NCBI GenBank assembly: GCA_016193465.1
Contig: JACPSE010000140.1
Span: forward strand, 1-49,202
DNA: 49,202 bases
Source of the DNA: Deltaproteobacteria bacterium
Lineage (GTDB): Bacteria; Desulfobacterota; Binatia; UBA9968
Direction of reading: 5' to 3'
Part shown: positions 32,060 to 40,948 of the stretch, one piece after another
Layout: the number at the start of each line of letters is the position of its first letter
Numbering within the stretch: position 1 is the first letter of the stretch
Translations under genes and position numbers: made by a program
Notes under the pieces: generated by a model
The model's database searches: none
What the model saw: the letters and a program-made list of their open reading frames with translations, nothing else
Told to the model about the DNA's origin: nothing

Positions 32060-32136
32060 ACGGTTTTAGTCTCTTCCTAAATTATAATAGCGTTTTATTA
32101 TTTATTGTAGGGAGAATCGAGAAAGGAGGGGGAGGC

Positions 32137-34893
32137 ATGGCTACCACGGCATCGAGGATGACAGAAAAGAAGGCCATCCAGACGGATTCGAGGGTCAAGA
32201 ATGGGCTCAGATTGCAACGTTATTTCACGCATGCAGACAAGAACCCCTATGATGAGGTTGAATGGGACGTTCGCGCCGCGACCATCGTCAACGAAAAAGG
32301 GAAAGTGGTTTTTGAACAGGCCAATGTGGAAATTCCTAAGTCCTGGTCTCAGATGGCCGCCAATGTGGTGGTCTCCAAGTACTTCCGCGGTCCCTTGGGT
32401 AGCCCGCAGAGGGAGCACAGCGTCCGCCAACTGATAAGCAGGGTGGTCAGTACTGTGAGCGCTTGGGGAAGGGCTGATGGCTATTTGGCGAGCGAGGAAG
32501 AGGCGCGAGTCTTCGGCGATGAGCTGACCCATATCCTCCTCCATCAGAAGGCCTGCTTTAACAGCCCGGTGTGGTTTAACTGTGGCATTGAGGAGAAACC
32601 GCAGTGCTCCGCCTGCTTTATCCTCTCAGTTGAGGACACGATGGAATCGATCCTTGACTGGTATCGGAAAGAAGGGATTATCTTTAAGGGGGGTTCAGGA
32701 TCCGGCGTCAATCTCTCTGGAATCCGTTCGTCTAAAGAGCAGCTTGCGGGAGGCGGTACCGCTTCCGGACCGGTCTCCTTCATGAGGGCGGCTGATGCCT
32801 CGGCCGGGGTCATCAAATCCGGCGGAAAGACCCGGCGCGCCGCCAAGATGGTAGTCCTCAACGCCGACCACCCTGACATCGTGGAGTTTGTCAAGTGTAA
32901 GGTAGAGGAAGAAAAGAAAGCCTGGGCCCTCATCGAGGCGGGATACGATTCCAGCCTGGACGGGCCGGCCTACGGGAGCGTTTTCTTTCAGAACGCCAAC
33001 AACTCAGTGCGGCTAACCGATGAGTTTATGCAGGCGGTGCTGGAGGACCGCGAGTGGAAAACGCGCTATGTAACCACCGGTGGGATTTGCGATACCTATA
33101 AGGCTTGCGATATTCTCCGCATGATTGCCGAAGGGACCTTTCTTTGCGGCGATCCCGGGATGCAGTTTGACACAACTATCAACGACTGGCATACCTGCTC
33201 CAATACCGGCCGCATCAACGCATCGAACCCCTGTTCAGAGTACATGCATCTGGACAACTCCGCATGCAACCTGGCTTCGTTAAACCTGCTTAAATTTCTC
33301 CGCGACGACGATGTCTTCGATGTCGAGGCCTTCCGCCACGCTGTGGATATCATGATTCTTGCCCAGGATATTCTGGTGGACAACGCTTCCTACCCGACGC
33401 CTGAGATCGCTGCCAATGCCCACGCATTCCGTGAATTGGGCTTGGGTTATGCCAATCTCGGCGCTCTGCTCATGTCTTTGGGCCTTCCCTACGATTCCGA
33501 AGCCGGCAGAGGGTATGCCGCTGCCATTACAGCTCTGATGTCAGGGGAGGGATATCTTCAGTCCGCTCGCATAGCCGGAGGGATAGGTCCCTTTTCCGGG
33601 TTTGACGTTAACCGCCAGCCGATGCTCCGGGTGCTGAACAAGCATCGGTCCCATGCTTACAAGATCTCTCCGTCTCATGTTCCCCTGGATCTCCTGACCG
33701 CCGCCCGAGAAGTATGGGATATGACCTGCGAGGCGGGAGAGCAATACGGCGTGAGGAACTCCCAGATATCCGTCCTGGCGCCTACGGGAACAATAGCGTT
33801 CATGATGGACTGCGATACTACCGGCGTCGAGCCGGATATCGCTCTCGTTAAGTACAAGAAGCTGGTCGGAGGCGGCCATTTTACGATCGTCAACAACACG
33901 GTACCGCGCGCTCTGAGGCGACTCGGATACGACGTGAAACAGATTCAAGAGATTGTGGAGTACATCGATGAGCATCAAACCATCGAGGGCGCCCCTCACC
34001 TTAAAGATGAGGATCTTTCGGTCTTTGACTGCGCCTTCAAGCCGGTCAATGGGAGCCGCTCGATCCAGTATATGGGTCACTTGCGCATGATGGGAGCCGT
34101 GCAGCCGTTTATTTCCGGGGCGATCTCCAAGACCATCAACATGCCCAGTGACGTGACCGTGGAAGAGATCATGCAGGCCTATATCGAGGCCTGGAAACTG
34201 GGGGTGAAGGCCGTGGCTATCTACCGAGACGGTTCGAAGCGGACCCAGCCTCTTAATACCTCCAAGGAAGAGGACAAGGCGCCAAAACCGGAAGCGAAAG
34301 AGTCCCGTCCCTTTAGGCGTAAGCTTCCAGACGAAAGGAGGTCGATCACGCACAAGTTCGACATCGCTGGACACGAGGGCTACATAACAGTGGGGATGTA
34401 TGAGGATGGCCAGCCCGGAGAGATTTTCATCACCATGTCCAAAGAAGGCTCCACGATATCGGGCTTAATGGATTCCTTCGCTACGGCGATCTCGATGGCT
34501 CTGCAGTACGGAGTCCCTTTGAGGGTCCTGGTGGACAAGTTCAGCCATATGCGCTTTGAGCCCTCGGGTTTTACCAAAAATCCGGATATCCCGATGGCGA
34601 AGTCAATCATGGATTACATCTTCCGCTGGCTTGCCACAAAGTTTTTGGACGGGGAGGCGCAGCAGGAGGTCGGTATCGTTAAGGGCGGGCGGGAAGAAGA
34701 TGACACCAATAAGAAAGTGGTCCCGCTTAACGCTCAGGGCCCGCGCGGGGGAGCGCCAGTCACGGCGATCAGCAACATCACCAGTCTGTATCAGCAGGAT
34801 GCCCCGCCCTGTCCGGATTGTGGGGCGATCATGATCCGCAGCGGCGCTTGTTACAAGTGTATGAACTGCGGAGCTGTGAGTGGATGCTCGTGA
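32137..34893 (+). CDS. nrdJ: Adenosylcobalamin-dependent (class II) ribonucleoside-diphosphate reductase
   Basis: 918 residues. The enzyme makes deoxyribonucleotides using a B12-derived thiyl radical, without oxygen or a metal-radical subunit. Active-site residues are in place: C160 (SACFILS) and C377 (SACNLAS) as the redox pair, and C366/E368 in NPCSE for the radical Cys and Glu. FNSPVWFNCG and FKGGSGSGVNLS are class II markers. After residue 700 comes the TSCPD-type domain and a C-terminal zinc-binding tail with CPDCG and CYKCMNCG that re-reduces the active site. No ATP-cone is obvious at the N-terminus. GAGAAAGGAGGGGG precedes the ATG. Regulation by NrdR is suggested by the upstream boxes. 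Confidence 0.95.
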   Translation: MATTASRMTEKKAIQTDSRVKNGLRLQRYFTHADKNPYDEVEWDVRAATIVNEKGKVVFEQANVEIPKSWSQMAANVVVSKYFRGPLGSPQREHSVRQLISRVVSTVSAWGRADGYLASEEEARVFGDELTHILLHQKACFNSPVWFNCGIEEKPQCSACFILSVEDTMESILDWYRKEGIIFKGGSGSGVNLSGIRSSKEQLAGGGTASGPVSFMRAADASAGVIKSGGKTRRAAKMVVLNADHPDIVEFVKCKVEEEKKAWALIEAGYDSSLDGPAYGSVFFQNANNSVRLTDEFMQAVLEDREWKTRYVTTGGICDTYKACDILRMIAEGTFLCGDPGMQFDTTINDWHTCSNTGRINASNPCSEYMHLDNSACNLASLNLLKFLRDDDVFDVEAFRHAVDIMILAQDILVDNASYPTPEIAANAHAFRELGLGYANLGALLMSLGLPYDSEAGRGYAAAITALMSGEGYLQSARIAGGIGPFSGFDVNRQPMLRVLNKHRSHAYKISPSHVPLDLLTAAREVWDMTCEAGEQYGVRNSQISVLAPTGTIAFMMDCDTTGVEPDIALVKYKKLVGGGHFTIVNNTVPRALRRLGYDVKQIQEIVEYIDEHQTIEGAPHLKDEDLSVFDCAFKPVNGSRSIQYMGHLRMMGAVQPFISGAISKTINMPSDVTVEEIMQAYIEAWKLGVKAVAIYRDGSKRTQPLNTSKEEDKAPKPEAKESRPFRRKLPDERRSITHKFDIAGHEGYITVGMYEDGQPGEIFITMSKEGSTISGLMDSFATAISMALQYGVPLRVLVDKFSHMRFEPSGFTKNPDIPMAKSIMDYIFRWLATKFLDGEAQQEVGIVKGGREEDDTNKKVVPLNAQGPRGGAPVTAISNITSLYQQDAPPCPDCGAIMIRSGACYKCMNCGAVSGCS

Positions 34894-34929
34894 TCAGGCC
34901 CTGGACGGCGAGCTTTACTGCCGAGGTTG

Positions 34930-35259
34930 ATGGGAGAGGTTAAGTCTTTCTGTACGCGGTCTTATATCGCCGCTAAGCTCTGCACGTACTGCGGCAGGCG
35001 GCTTTCGTTTTTTGGGGGAAGATTCGACTCGAAAGTTAAGGACTATATTGTTCCTCTTGGCAAGGGCGGGCAAGATCTTCCCGCGAACATTGTCGCAAGC
35101 TGCAAGGAGTGTCACGTCGTAAAAGGGGACTATCTCAATTATAGTCTCCTGCCCCTTTTTCTGAACCGCCCGCGACTGATCGCCGATATCAAACGCTACC
35201 TTAAGGAAGTCAGACAAGTTGTGGGCTACCGCGCCTCTATGATGGATCTCCAGAGGTGA
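34930..35259 (+). CDS. HNH endonuclease-like protein with altered active-site His
   Basis: 109 residues from the ATG (a TTG one codon earlier is less likely). Two CxxC pairs (C18/C21 and C58/C61) form the zinc site of the HNH/McrA fold. The core reads KDYIVPLGKGG, then ANIVASCKECHVVKGD. In active members the motif is DHIVP; here the catalytic His is Tyr (Y39), while the later Asn (N53) and Lys (K65) remain. It may therefore be a non-cleaving nucleic-acid binder. It follows nrdJ by 36 bases and probably shares its transcript; a C-terminal helix (residues 75-100) is basic. Confidence 0.72.
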   Translation: MGEVKSFCTRSYIAAKLCTYCGRRLSFFGGRFDSKVKDYIVPLGKGGQDLPANIVASCKECHVVKGDYLNYSLLPLFLNRPRLIADIKRYLKEVRQVVGYRASMMDLQR

Positions 35260-35275
35260 GGGGCTGGCAGGGCGC

Positions 35276-35875
35276 CTACTTCTTCTCCAGGTGCAGTACC
35301 CCGTTTTGAGTATCAATGTCCATCCGGAAGTTGCTCAAGAAGTTCAATCCTAAAAGCCCTGAGATGCCGGGATCGGGAAAGACATCGTGAACCGCCGCCG
35401 TAAGATCCTTAACCTGGAGCCCTCCCACATCTATCGAGCCGAGGATCACCAAAGGGGCCTGGATAATACCGTTCGCAGTCTGAAAAGGGATGGTAGGAAG
35501 TTTCTTCTCCAGGTCGATTTCTAACTCCTTGGCAATAGCCTGGGAAATCATCGTATAGCTTGCCCCCGTATCCACGACAAATTTGGCTGCGGCCTTTTCG
35601 TTGATGGTCGCCGGGACGATCACCACAGCACCCCTCTTCTGAAAGGGAACCGATGCCTTGTCGAAGAAAGCAGGTTTTGAGGCCTCCTCACTCCTCGGAG
35701 TTTCCCTCGCCTTTATCCTCGTAGCGTTGGCCCTGAACTTCTCGGGGATGTTGTGCAGGTTGTCGGTGAAATGGACAACTCCCTTTTCGTCTACCCACCG
35801 GAGGATGTCGGCGGCGACGGAAGGGCCGGGAAGAGAGAATAGCAGCGCAACTAGAAGGGCGGCATAAAATCGCAT
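35276..35875 (-). CDS. Periplasmic retropepsin-like aspartic protease with DUF4124 domain
   Basis: 199 residues. A signal peptide (residues 1-22) is followed by a DUF4124 segment (ILRWVDEKGVVHFTDNLHNIPEKFR) and then a single-lobe aspartyl protease domain: FVVDTGASYTMIS with D102 as the catalytic residue, and GLLGLNFLSNFRMDID near the end. Such clan AA proteins act as dimers in the periplasm; their substrates are mostly unknown. It is convergent with the HNH gene (16-base gap). Confidence 0.85.
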   Translation of the reverse strand: MRFYAALLVALLFSLPGPSVAADILRWVDEKGVVHFTDNLHNIPEKFRANATRIKARETPRSEEASKPAFFDKASVPFQKRGAVVIVPATINEKAAAKFVVDTGASYTMISQAIAKELEIDLEKKLPTIPFQTANGIIQAPLVILGSIDVGGLQVKDLTAAVHDVFPDPGISGLLGLNFLSNFRMDIDTQNGVLHLEKK

Positions 35876-35944
35876 TGTTCTGCTCTAATGTATCATAAAC
35901 GGCTTGACGAGAAAAACGCCTTTTTCCCCGCTTTTTCTTCGCGC

Positions 35945-35974
35945 TTGACAAAGCGCTAGGAGCCCCTCCATAGT
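35945..35974 (+). promoter_or_regulatory. Promoter for the small membrane protein gene (possibly leaderless)
   Basis: TTGACA (35945-35950), 18 bases, CATAGT (35969-35974). The ATG of the next gene lies at 35984, only nine bases past the -10, and no ribosome-binding sequence precedes it, so the message may begin at or within a few bases of the start codon. Confidence 0.5.
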
Positions 35975-35983
35975 AGAAGCCTC

Positions 35984-36322
35984 ATGGAAGGGCAAAAGGA
36001 AAAAAGCCCCTGGCTTGCAGCTATCCTGACTCTATTGGTACCTGGATTGGGGCAGGCCTACGCCGGTAGATACGATCGGGGTCTAGTGATCTTAGCGGTT
36101 ACCGTGTTCTACAGTTTTTTTATTCTTCAGACCTTCACACTCATGGAAGCCCATTTATTGGCCGAAGGCGAGACGCTATTCACCTGGGCCAAGGAGAACT
36201 TTGTCCGTCTCGGCGTCAGCGGGTTACGTATGTTTTCCTGCGTCTTGCTGGCGATGATCCTTTACGTTTGGGTTATTGTGGACGCTTATCGTTCGGTGGC
36301 CGAGTCGCGTCGGGGAGATTGA
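35984..36322 (+). CDS. Small membrane protein (DUF5683/TM2-like)
   Basis: 112 residues. After a charged start (MEGQKEKSPW) come three hydrophobic helices. The first carries LLVPGLGQAYAGRYDRGL, the PGxGQxYxG-type motif of DUF5683/TM2-like proteins. A short periplasmic or cytoplasmic stretch (residues 56-78) precedes the last helix (SCVLLAMILYVWVIVDAYR). Function unknown. It lies 180 bases upstream of rpsO; that gap (36323-36504) shows no gene. Confidence 0.7.
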   Translation: MEGQKEKSPWLAAILTLLVPGLGQAYAGRYDRGLVILAVTVFYSFFILQTFTLMEAHLLAEGETLFTWAKENFVRLGVSGLRMFSCVLLAMILYVWVIVDAYRSVAESRRGD

Positions 36323-36504
36323 GGGTTCTAGTTCGAAAGCGACGAACCTTTGCGGCAACAAGGGCAGAGACCGTGGGGGAGGCTTACGGCCACATCATCC
36401 GGCCAGAGCGCAAGTTTTCAGCGCCATGCTGCTTTACAAGGTCAAGGTAGTGTGCTAAAAAAATGGTAAATAGAGAGGAAAGAGAGAAGACAAACGGAGG
36501 ATAC

Positions 36505-36774
36505 ATGGGGATTGCTCAGCAGCAGAGGAAAGAGGTTATTGAGCAGTTCAGACTCCATCAGACCGATACCGGCTCGCCCGAGGTGCAGGTTGCGCTGCTC
36601 AGCCAGCGCATCGATCACCTTACGGAGCACTTCAAGATTCATGTTAAGGATCACCACTCCCGCCGGGGCCTCCTTATGCTTGTAGGCCAGAGGAGGAGGC
36701 TTCTCGATTATCTCAAGAAGAACGATTACGAGAGATACCAAAGTCTGATCCATCGGCTGGGTATAAGGAAGTAG
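36505..36774 (+). CDS. rpsO: 30S ribosomal protein S15
   Basis: 89 residues, exactly the standard size, starting at the ATG five bases after CGGAGG; a frame extending 14 codons upstream is not used. Typical sequences are [42 protein letters not shown] and [16 protein letters not shown]. Binds 16S rRNA at the h20/h22 junction. Directly followed by pnp, the conserved rpsO-pnp arrangement; in other bacteria S15 represses its own translation. Confidence 0.97.
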   Translation: MGIAQQQRKEVIEQFRLHQTDTGSPEVQVALLSQRIDHLTEHFKIHVKDHHSRRGLLMLVGQRRRLLDYLKKNDYERYQSLIHRLGIRK

Positions 36775-36843
36775 TGGTCACCGGCTGGAAGTCCCCTTCC
36801 TTTATTTTTCCGTGAAATCCCTCTCCCTAGAAGGGATCTAAAC

Positions 36844-38988
36844 ATGGCAAAAAGAATTGAGGTCGAATACTATGGCCGTCCCCTATCCATAGAGGTGGGC
36901 AAGATGGCAAAGCAGGCAGACGGTTCTGCCCTGGTCCGCTATGGCGAGACAGTGGTGCTGGCGACGGCGGTAGCGGTTAAAGACGTAAAAGGGGATACCG
37001 ATTTTTTCCCCTTGACGGTGGACTACCAAGAAAAGACCTTCGCCGCAGGAAAAATCCCGGGAGGTTTCTTTAAGCGGGAAGGGCGGCCGTCGGAAAAAGA
37101 GATTTTGACCTGCCGGCTTATTGACAGGTCCATCCGGCCGCTTTTTTCTGATGGTCTGAGATCTGAGACGCAGGTCATTGCCACGGTCCTCTCCGCGGAC
37201 AAAGAGAACGACCCCGATTTGGTCGCCCTGCTGGGGGCATCCGTTGCCCTGGAGGTGTCTGATATCCCCTTTAAGGGGCCGCTTGCTGGCGTCAGGATCG
37301 GAAGGGTTGAGGGTCAATGGGTTGTCAATCCGACTCAGAGTCAGCTCCAGGACAGCGATCTGGATATTTTCCTTTCGGGCAGTCGCGACGCCATTGTCAT
37401 GGTAGAAGGCGGGGCACGGATGGTACCGGAGGATACGATCCTGGAGGCCTTGTTCCTGGGCCATAAGGCCATCCAGCCGCTTTTAGATTATCAAGAAGAG
37501 ATCAAGCGAGAGGTGGGGAAAAGCAAGCGCCCCGTCCCGATTGTCGAGCGGGATCGGACACTGGTCCAACGCGTTGACGAGTTGGCTCGCAATAAAATCC
37601 TTGAAGCCATTGCCATTCCGGAGAAGCAGGAGCGTTACAAGCGCCTCGACGAGGTTAAGGGCGAGGTCCTTGCCCAGGCCCGGCTCGAACGCCCGGAAAA
37701 AGAAAAGGAGATTAAGGCGATCTTTGAGGACTTGAGAAAGGACTATTTCCGCCAGCTCATTGTCAAAGAGCGGCGCCGGATCGATGGCAGGGGCCTGAAG
37801 GATGTCCGCCCGATCACTTGTGAGGTGGAGGTCCTGCCCCGCACCCATGGTTCCGCCCTCTTTACCAGGGGTGAGACACAGGCCCTGGTTGTTACTACTT
37901 TGGGGACCACTTCCGACGAGCAAAAGATCGATGCCCTGATCGGCGAGCACTACAAGAAATTCATGCTCCACTATAACTTCCCTCCCTATAGTGTCGGAGA
38001 GGTGAAATTCCTTCGTGGCCCGAGCCGGAGAGATATTGGCCACGGCGCTTTGGCGGAGCGGGCGCTGCTTCCCGTCATTCCCAAAGAGGAAGAGTTTCCT
38101 TACACCCTTCGTGTCGTCTCGGAGGTCTTGGAGTCCAATGGCTCTACCTCTATGGCCACCGTGTGCGGGGGTTCCCTTTCCCTCATGGATGCCGGTGTGC
38201 CGGTGACGGGGCCGGTGGCTGGCATCGCCATGGGTTTGATCAAAGAAGCGGATCAGGTGCGCGTGCTTTCGGATATCCTGGGAGATGAAGACTACTTGGG
38301 AGACATGGATTTTAAAGTAGCCGGGACCCGGCAAGGGATCACGGCCCTGCAAATGGATGTCAAGATCAGCGGCGTCAGCCGGGAGATCTTGTGTGAGGCC
38401 CTCTATCAAGCGAGAGAGGGCAGGCTCGGCATTCTTGACGTGATGGATGCCGCGATCTCGGAGCCGCGCAGAGAGATATCCGGCCATGCGCCCAGGATCA
38501 TTACGCTGAAGGTCAAACAGGAAAAGATTCGCGAGATCATCGGCCCGGGAGGCAAAGTCATTCGCGGCATCGTCGAGGAGACGGGCGTCAAAATGGATGT
38601 GGAGGATGATGGGACGGTAACGATTGCGTCCAGCGATGAGGCGGCTACTCGCAGGGCCGTGGAGATGATCCAGAGAATCACGGCCGAGGCCGAGATCGGA
38701 AAGATCTACAAGGGCACCGTGCGGAAGATCGTAGACTTCGGCGCCTTTGTGGAGATCCTGCCGGGCACGGATGGTCTCGTGCATATCTCTCAGTTGGCGC
38801 CCGAGCGTGTGCGCCGGGTGAGCGATGTGCTCAAGGAAGGGGACGAGGTGATGGTCAAGGTTTTGGAGATCGATAGACAGGGCAAGATTAGGCTCAGCCG
38901 CAAAGATGCGCTTGCGGAAGCGGGCAAATCCCAACAGCCCCGAGGTCCCAGGGCTCATCACGACGATCCAGTGCCGGGAGAACACTAA
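36844..38988 (+). CDS. pnp: Polyribonucleotide nucleotidyltransferase (PNPase)
   Basis: 714 residues, full length. Two RNase PH domains (about 10-230 and 315-545) flank a helical linker. The second holds the catalytic region ([30 protein letters not shown]). A KH domain follows with the [10 protein letters not shown] loop, then an S1 domain ([22 protein letters not shown]) and a short charged tail. It degrades RNA 3' to 5' by phosphorolysis as a trimer and works with RNase E or in decay complexes. It follows rpsO by 69 bases. The next gene, an M16 peptidase, starts 17 bases downstream, a common arrangement. Confidence 0.97.
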   Translation: MAKRIEVEYYGRPLSIEVGKMAKQADGSALVRYGETVVLATAVAVKDVKGDTDFFPLTVDYQEKTFAAGKIPGGFFKREGRPSEKEILTCRLIDRSIRPLFSDGLRSETQVIATVLSADKENDPDLVALLGASVALEVSDIPFKGPLAGVRIGRVEGQWVVNPTQSQLQDSDLDIFLSGSRDAIVMVEGGARMVPEDTILEALFLGHKAIQPLLDYQEEIKREVGKSKRPVPIVERDRTLVQRVDELARNKILEAIAIPEKQERYKRLDEVKGEVLAQARLERPEKEKEIKAIFEDLRKDYFRQLIVKERRRIDGRGLKDVRPITCEVEVLPRTHGSALFTRGETQALVVTTLGTTSDEQKIDALIGEHYKKFMLHYNFPPYSVGEVKFLRGPSRRDIGHGALAERALLPVIPKEEEFPYTLRVVSEVLESNGSTSMATVCGGSLSLMDAGVPVTGPVAGIAMGLIKEADQVRVLSDILGDEDYLGDMDFKVAGTRQGITALQMDVKISGVSREILCEALYQAREGRLGILDVMDAAISEPRREISGHAPRIITLKVKQEKIREIIGPGGKVIRGIVEETGVKMDVEDDGTVTIASSDEAATRRAVEMIQRITAEAEIGKIYKGTVRKIVDFGAFVEILPGTDGLVHISQLAPERVRRVSDVLKEGDEVMVKVLEIDRQGKIRLSRKDALAEAGKSQQPRGPRAHHDDPVPGEH

Positions 38989-39005
38989 ACGGCATCTTTC
39001 TCTCC

Positions 39006-40274
39006 ATGTTTACCAAGACCGTCCTGGACAACGGCATTCGCGTCCTTTCCAAAGAAATGCCAGACACCCGTTCCGTGAGCCTGGGGATCTGGGTAGAGAA
39101 CGGGTCACGCCACGAGCTGCGCCACCAAAACGGGATCTCCCACTTCATCGAGCACCTCTTTTTCAAAGGGACGGAACAGCGCACTGCGGCACGCATCGCA
39201 GAAGAGATGGATGCCGTCGGTGGCGTGCTGAATGCCTTTACCGCGAAGGAGTACACCTGTTACTACGCCAAAGTGCTGGACGAGAATCTCCCCTTGGCGA
39301 TCGATCTCTTGACGGATATCTTTCTCCATTCGGTTTTTAACCGGCAGGAGATCGAGCGGGAAAGATCGGTGATCTTGCAGGAGATCTCCCAGGCTGAAGA
39401 CACCCCCGACGATTATGTCCATGATCTTTTCAGTCTCGATTTTTTCCAAGGCCATCCGTTGGGCCGTCCCATTTGCGGAGAAGCCGCGACGGTCTTGAAT
39501 TTTCACCGCGAAGATTTTCTCCAGTTTGTTCATGAGCGCTACCTCCCTGGCCGGGTCATTGTTGCCGCGGCGGGTCATCTCCGCCATAGCGATTTAGGCC
39601 GCGCGATGGAGGAGAAGCTGGCGGCTCAGTCCTCAGTCCCCAGTCCCTTATCCCCAGTCCCCGGCAACGGGGACTCTCCCACGCTGCAGAGTGGAATCTT
39701 CCAGCATGCAAAGCCGTTGGAGCAAGTCCATCTGTGTCTCGGTGTTGCCGGCATCCACCAGGCCCATCCTATGCGCTATGCCGCCTATATCCTCAACACG
39801 ATCCTTGGCGGCGGAATGAGTTCGCGACTTTTTCAGGAAATCCGAGAGAAAAGGGGAAGGGCCTATTCCGTTTATTCTTTTTTATCCGCCTATAAGGACG
39901 TGGGATACCTCGGAGTCTATGCCGGCACCAGTCCCGAATGGGTTGAGGAAGTTGTGGACCTCATTCTACAGGAGATGCGCCGGTTAGCGGCCGGAGGGAT
40001 CGGGGAGGAGGAGCTGGAACGCACCAAGAACCAGTTAATCGGAAGCATGATCTTGGGTCTTGAGACTTCAGATTCGTGGATGAGCCATATCGCCAAAAAC
40101 GAGGTCTATTTCGGCAGGGCCATTTCTCCCGAGGATATCTCTCGGGGAATTCGATCGGTCTCGCGCTCTGACATAGTCGAGCTGGCTAGCACCATCCTTC
40201 GACCAGAAGGGATGGCATTGACCCTTTTGGGTGATGTCGGGAAGAGAAAACTAGCTTTCAGCCTGTCAGTATAA
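39006..40274 (+). CDS. M16 family zinc peptidase (mitochondrial processing peptidase-like)
   Basis: 422 residues. The inverted zinc motif HxxEH is H46-F-I-E49-H50, with the distal glutamate in SVILQEISQAEDTPDD. Two homologous halves are present; the second has GGGMSSRLFQEIREKRGRAYSVYSF. A low-complexity stretch at about residues 207-222 (Ser/Pro-rich) sits in the linker between them and is translated from 7-bp DNA repeats, so it looks like a late insertion. Relatives next to pnp (YmxG-type) are cytoplasmic and of unknown substrate. Part of the pnp transcript. Confidence 0.9.
   Translation: MFTKTVLDNGIRVLSKEMPDTRSVSLGIWVENGSRHELRHQNGISHFIEHLFFKGTEQRTAARIAEEMDAVGGVLNAFTAKEYTCYYAKVLDENLPLAIDLLTDIFLHSVFNRQEIERERSVILQEISQAEDTPDDYVHDLFSLDFFQGHPLGRPICGEAATVLNFHREDFLQFVHERYLPGRVIVAAAGHLRHSDLGRAMEEKLAAQSSVPSPLSPVPGNGDSPTLQSGIFQHAKPLEQVHLCLGVAGIHQAHPMRYAAYILNTILGGGMSSRLFQEIREKRGRAYSVYSFLSAYKDVGYLGVYAGTSPEWVEEVVDLILQEMRRLAAGGIGEEELERTKNQLIGSMILGLETSDSWMSHIAKNEVYFGRAISPEDISRGIRSVSRSDIVELASTILRPEGMALTLLGDVGKRKLAFSLSV
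39626..39662 (+). repeat. 7-bp repeat tract inside the M16 peptidase gene
   Basis: Units cagtcct, cagtccc, cagtccc, ttatccc, cagtccc in 7-base register. The length keeps the gene in frame, giving a Ser/Pro-rich linker between the two halves of the peptidase. Confidence 0.75.
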
Positions 40275-40279
40275 TTAAG

Positions 40280-40365
40280 TGCAAAATGAAAACTGAAAAG
40301 TGCAAAAGGCAAAATTTCCGCTTCCTCCTCCATTTTGCACTTTAAGATTTACATTTTGCATTGAG
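40280..40365. repeat. Inverted 7-bp-unit repeat G between M16 peptidase and dut
   Basis: The left arm (40280-40314) has tgcaaaa, tgaaaac, tgaaaag, tgcaaaa, ggcaaaa. The right arm (40331-40365) has cattttg, cacttta, agattta, cattttg, cattgag, complementary to the left. The spacer of about 16 bases is pyrimidine-rich. The tract starts six bases after the peptidase stop and ends 20 bases before the dut ATG. Confidence 0.8.
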
Positions 40366-40384
40366 GGTTCGTTCTCTCGTGCAA

Positions 40385-40840
40385 ATGGAAGAAGTCCGAA
40401 TTCAAATAATGCGGGTGCGCGAAAGCAGAGATCCCCTTCCTTTGCCTGCCTATAGGACTGAGGGAGCCGCGGGAATGGATCTCGCCGCGGATTTGGAAGG
40501 AGACGTGGTGCTAGCGCCACTGGAGCGTGCACTGATACCGACCGGTATTGCGGTGGCGTTGCCCGCGGGCTTTGAGGCCCAGATTCGCCCTCGAAGCGGT
40601 CGTGCCTTGAGAGAAGGGGTTACGCTGGTCAATAGCCCCGGGACCATCGACTCGGATTACCGCGGGGAAATTCAGTTGATCGCTGTCAATTTGGGGAAAG
40701 AGCCGGTTGTGGTACGTCGCGGGGAGAGGGTAGCGCAGATGATAGTGCAACGGGTCTGCAAGGCGCGATGGCAGGAGGTAAGCGAACTCCTCCCTTCGCG
40801 ACGTCAGGAGGGCGGTTTCGGACACACCGATAAGGCGTGA
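40385..40840 (+). CDS. dut: Deoxyuridine 5'-triphosphate nucleotidohydrolase (dUTPase)
   Basis: 151 residues from the ATG at 40385; an upstream TTG lies in the repeat. All five motifs are found: AAGMDLAA (28-35), RPRSGRA (68-74), GTIDSDYRGE (86-95), RGERVAQM (112-119) and GGFGHT (143-148), the last with His where Ser is usual. The trimer hydrolyses dUTP to dUMP, keeping uracil out of DNA and feeding dTMP synthesis. The ribosome-binding sequence is weak. The TGA stop borders a short-period repeat. Confidence 0.94.
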   Translation: MEEVRIQIMRVRESRDPLPLPAYRTEGAAGMDLAADLEGDVVLAPLERALIPTGIAVALPAGFEAQIRPRSGRALREGVTLVNSPGTIDSDYRGEIQLIAVNLGKEPVVVRRGERVAQMIVQRVCKARWQEVSELLPSRRQEGGFGHTDKA

Positions 40841-40940
40841 GGCGAAAGGCAACAGTTACAGTAGGCAGTAAGCAGACAGCAGTCGGCGGGAAGAGTTTCC
40901 GCGTTCTACTACCGCCTAGTGCCTACTGCCTGTTGCCTTC
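40841..40940. repeat. Inverted 7-bp-unit repeat H between dut and purB
   Basis: The left arm has cagtagg, cagtaag, cagacag, cagtcgg (about 40859-40887) preceded by ggcaaca. The right arm (about 40904-40939) has taccgcc, tagtgcc, tactgcc, tgttgcc, complementary to the left. It starts right after the dut stop and ends nine bases before the purB ATG, so it forms nearly the whole purB 5' region. Confidence 0.82.
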
Positions 40941-40948
40941 TTAATTTT

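Noticed and set aside
31750-32136. Cobalamin riboswitch upstream of nrdJ
   Set aside because: No B12-box-like sequence or matching multi-helix core was seen; only an unrelated bulged hairpin.
37483-38985. Minus-strand open frame (500 codons) opposite pnp
   Set aside because: Antisense shadow of pnp; composition is His/Asp-rich in the way typical of reversed high-GC codons.
40841-40940. CRISPR array or attC site
   Set aside because: Units are only seven bases, degenerate, with no unique spacers, and no cas genes or integron cassette structure are nearby.
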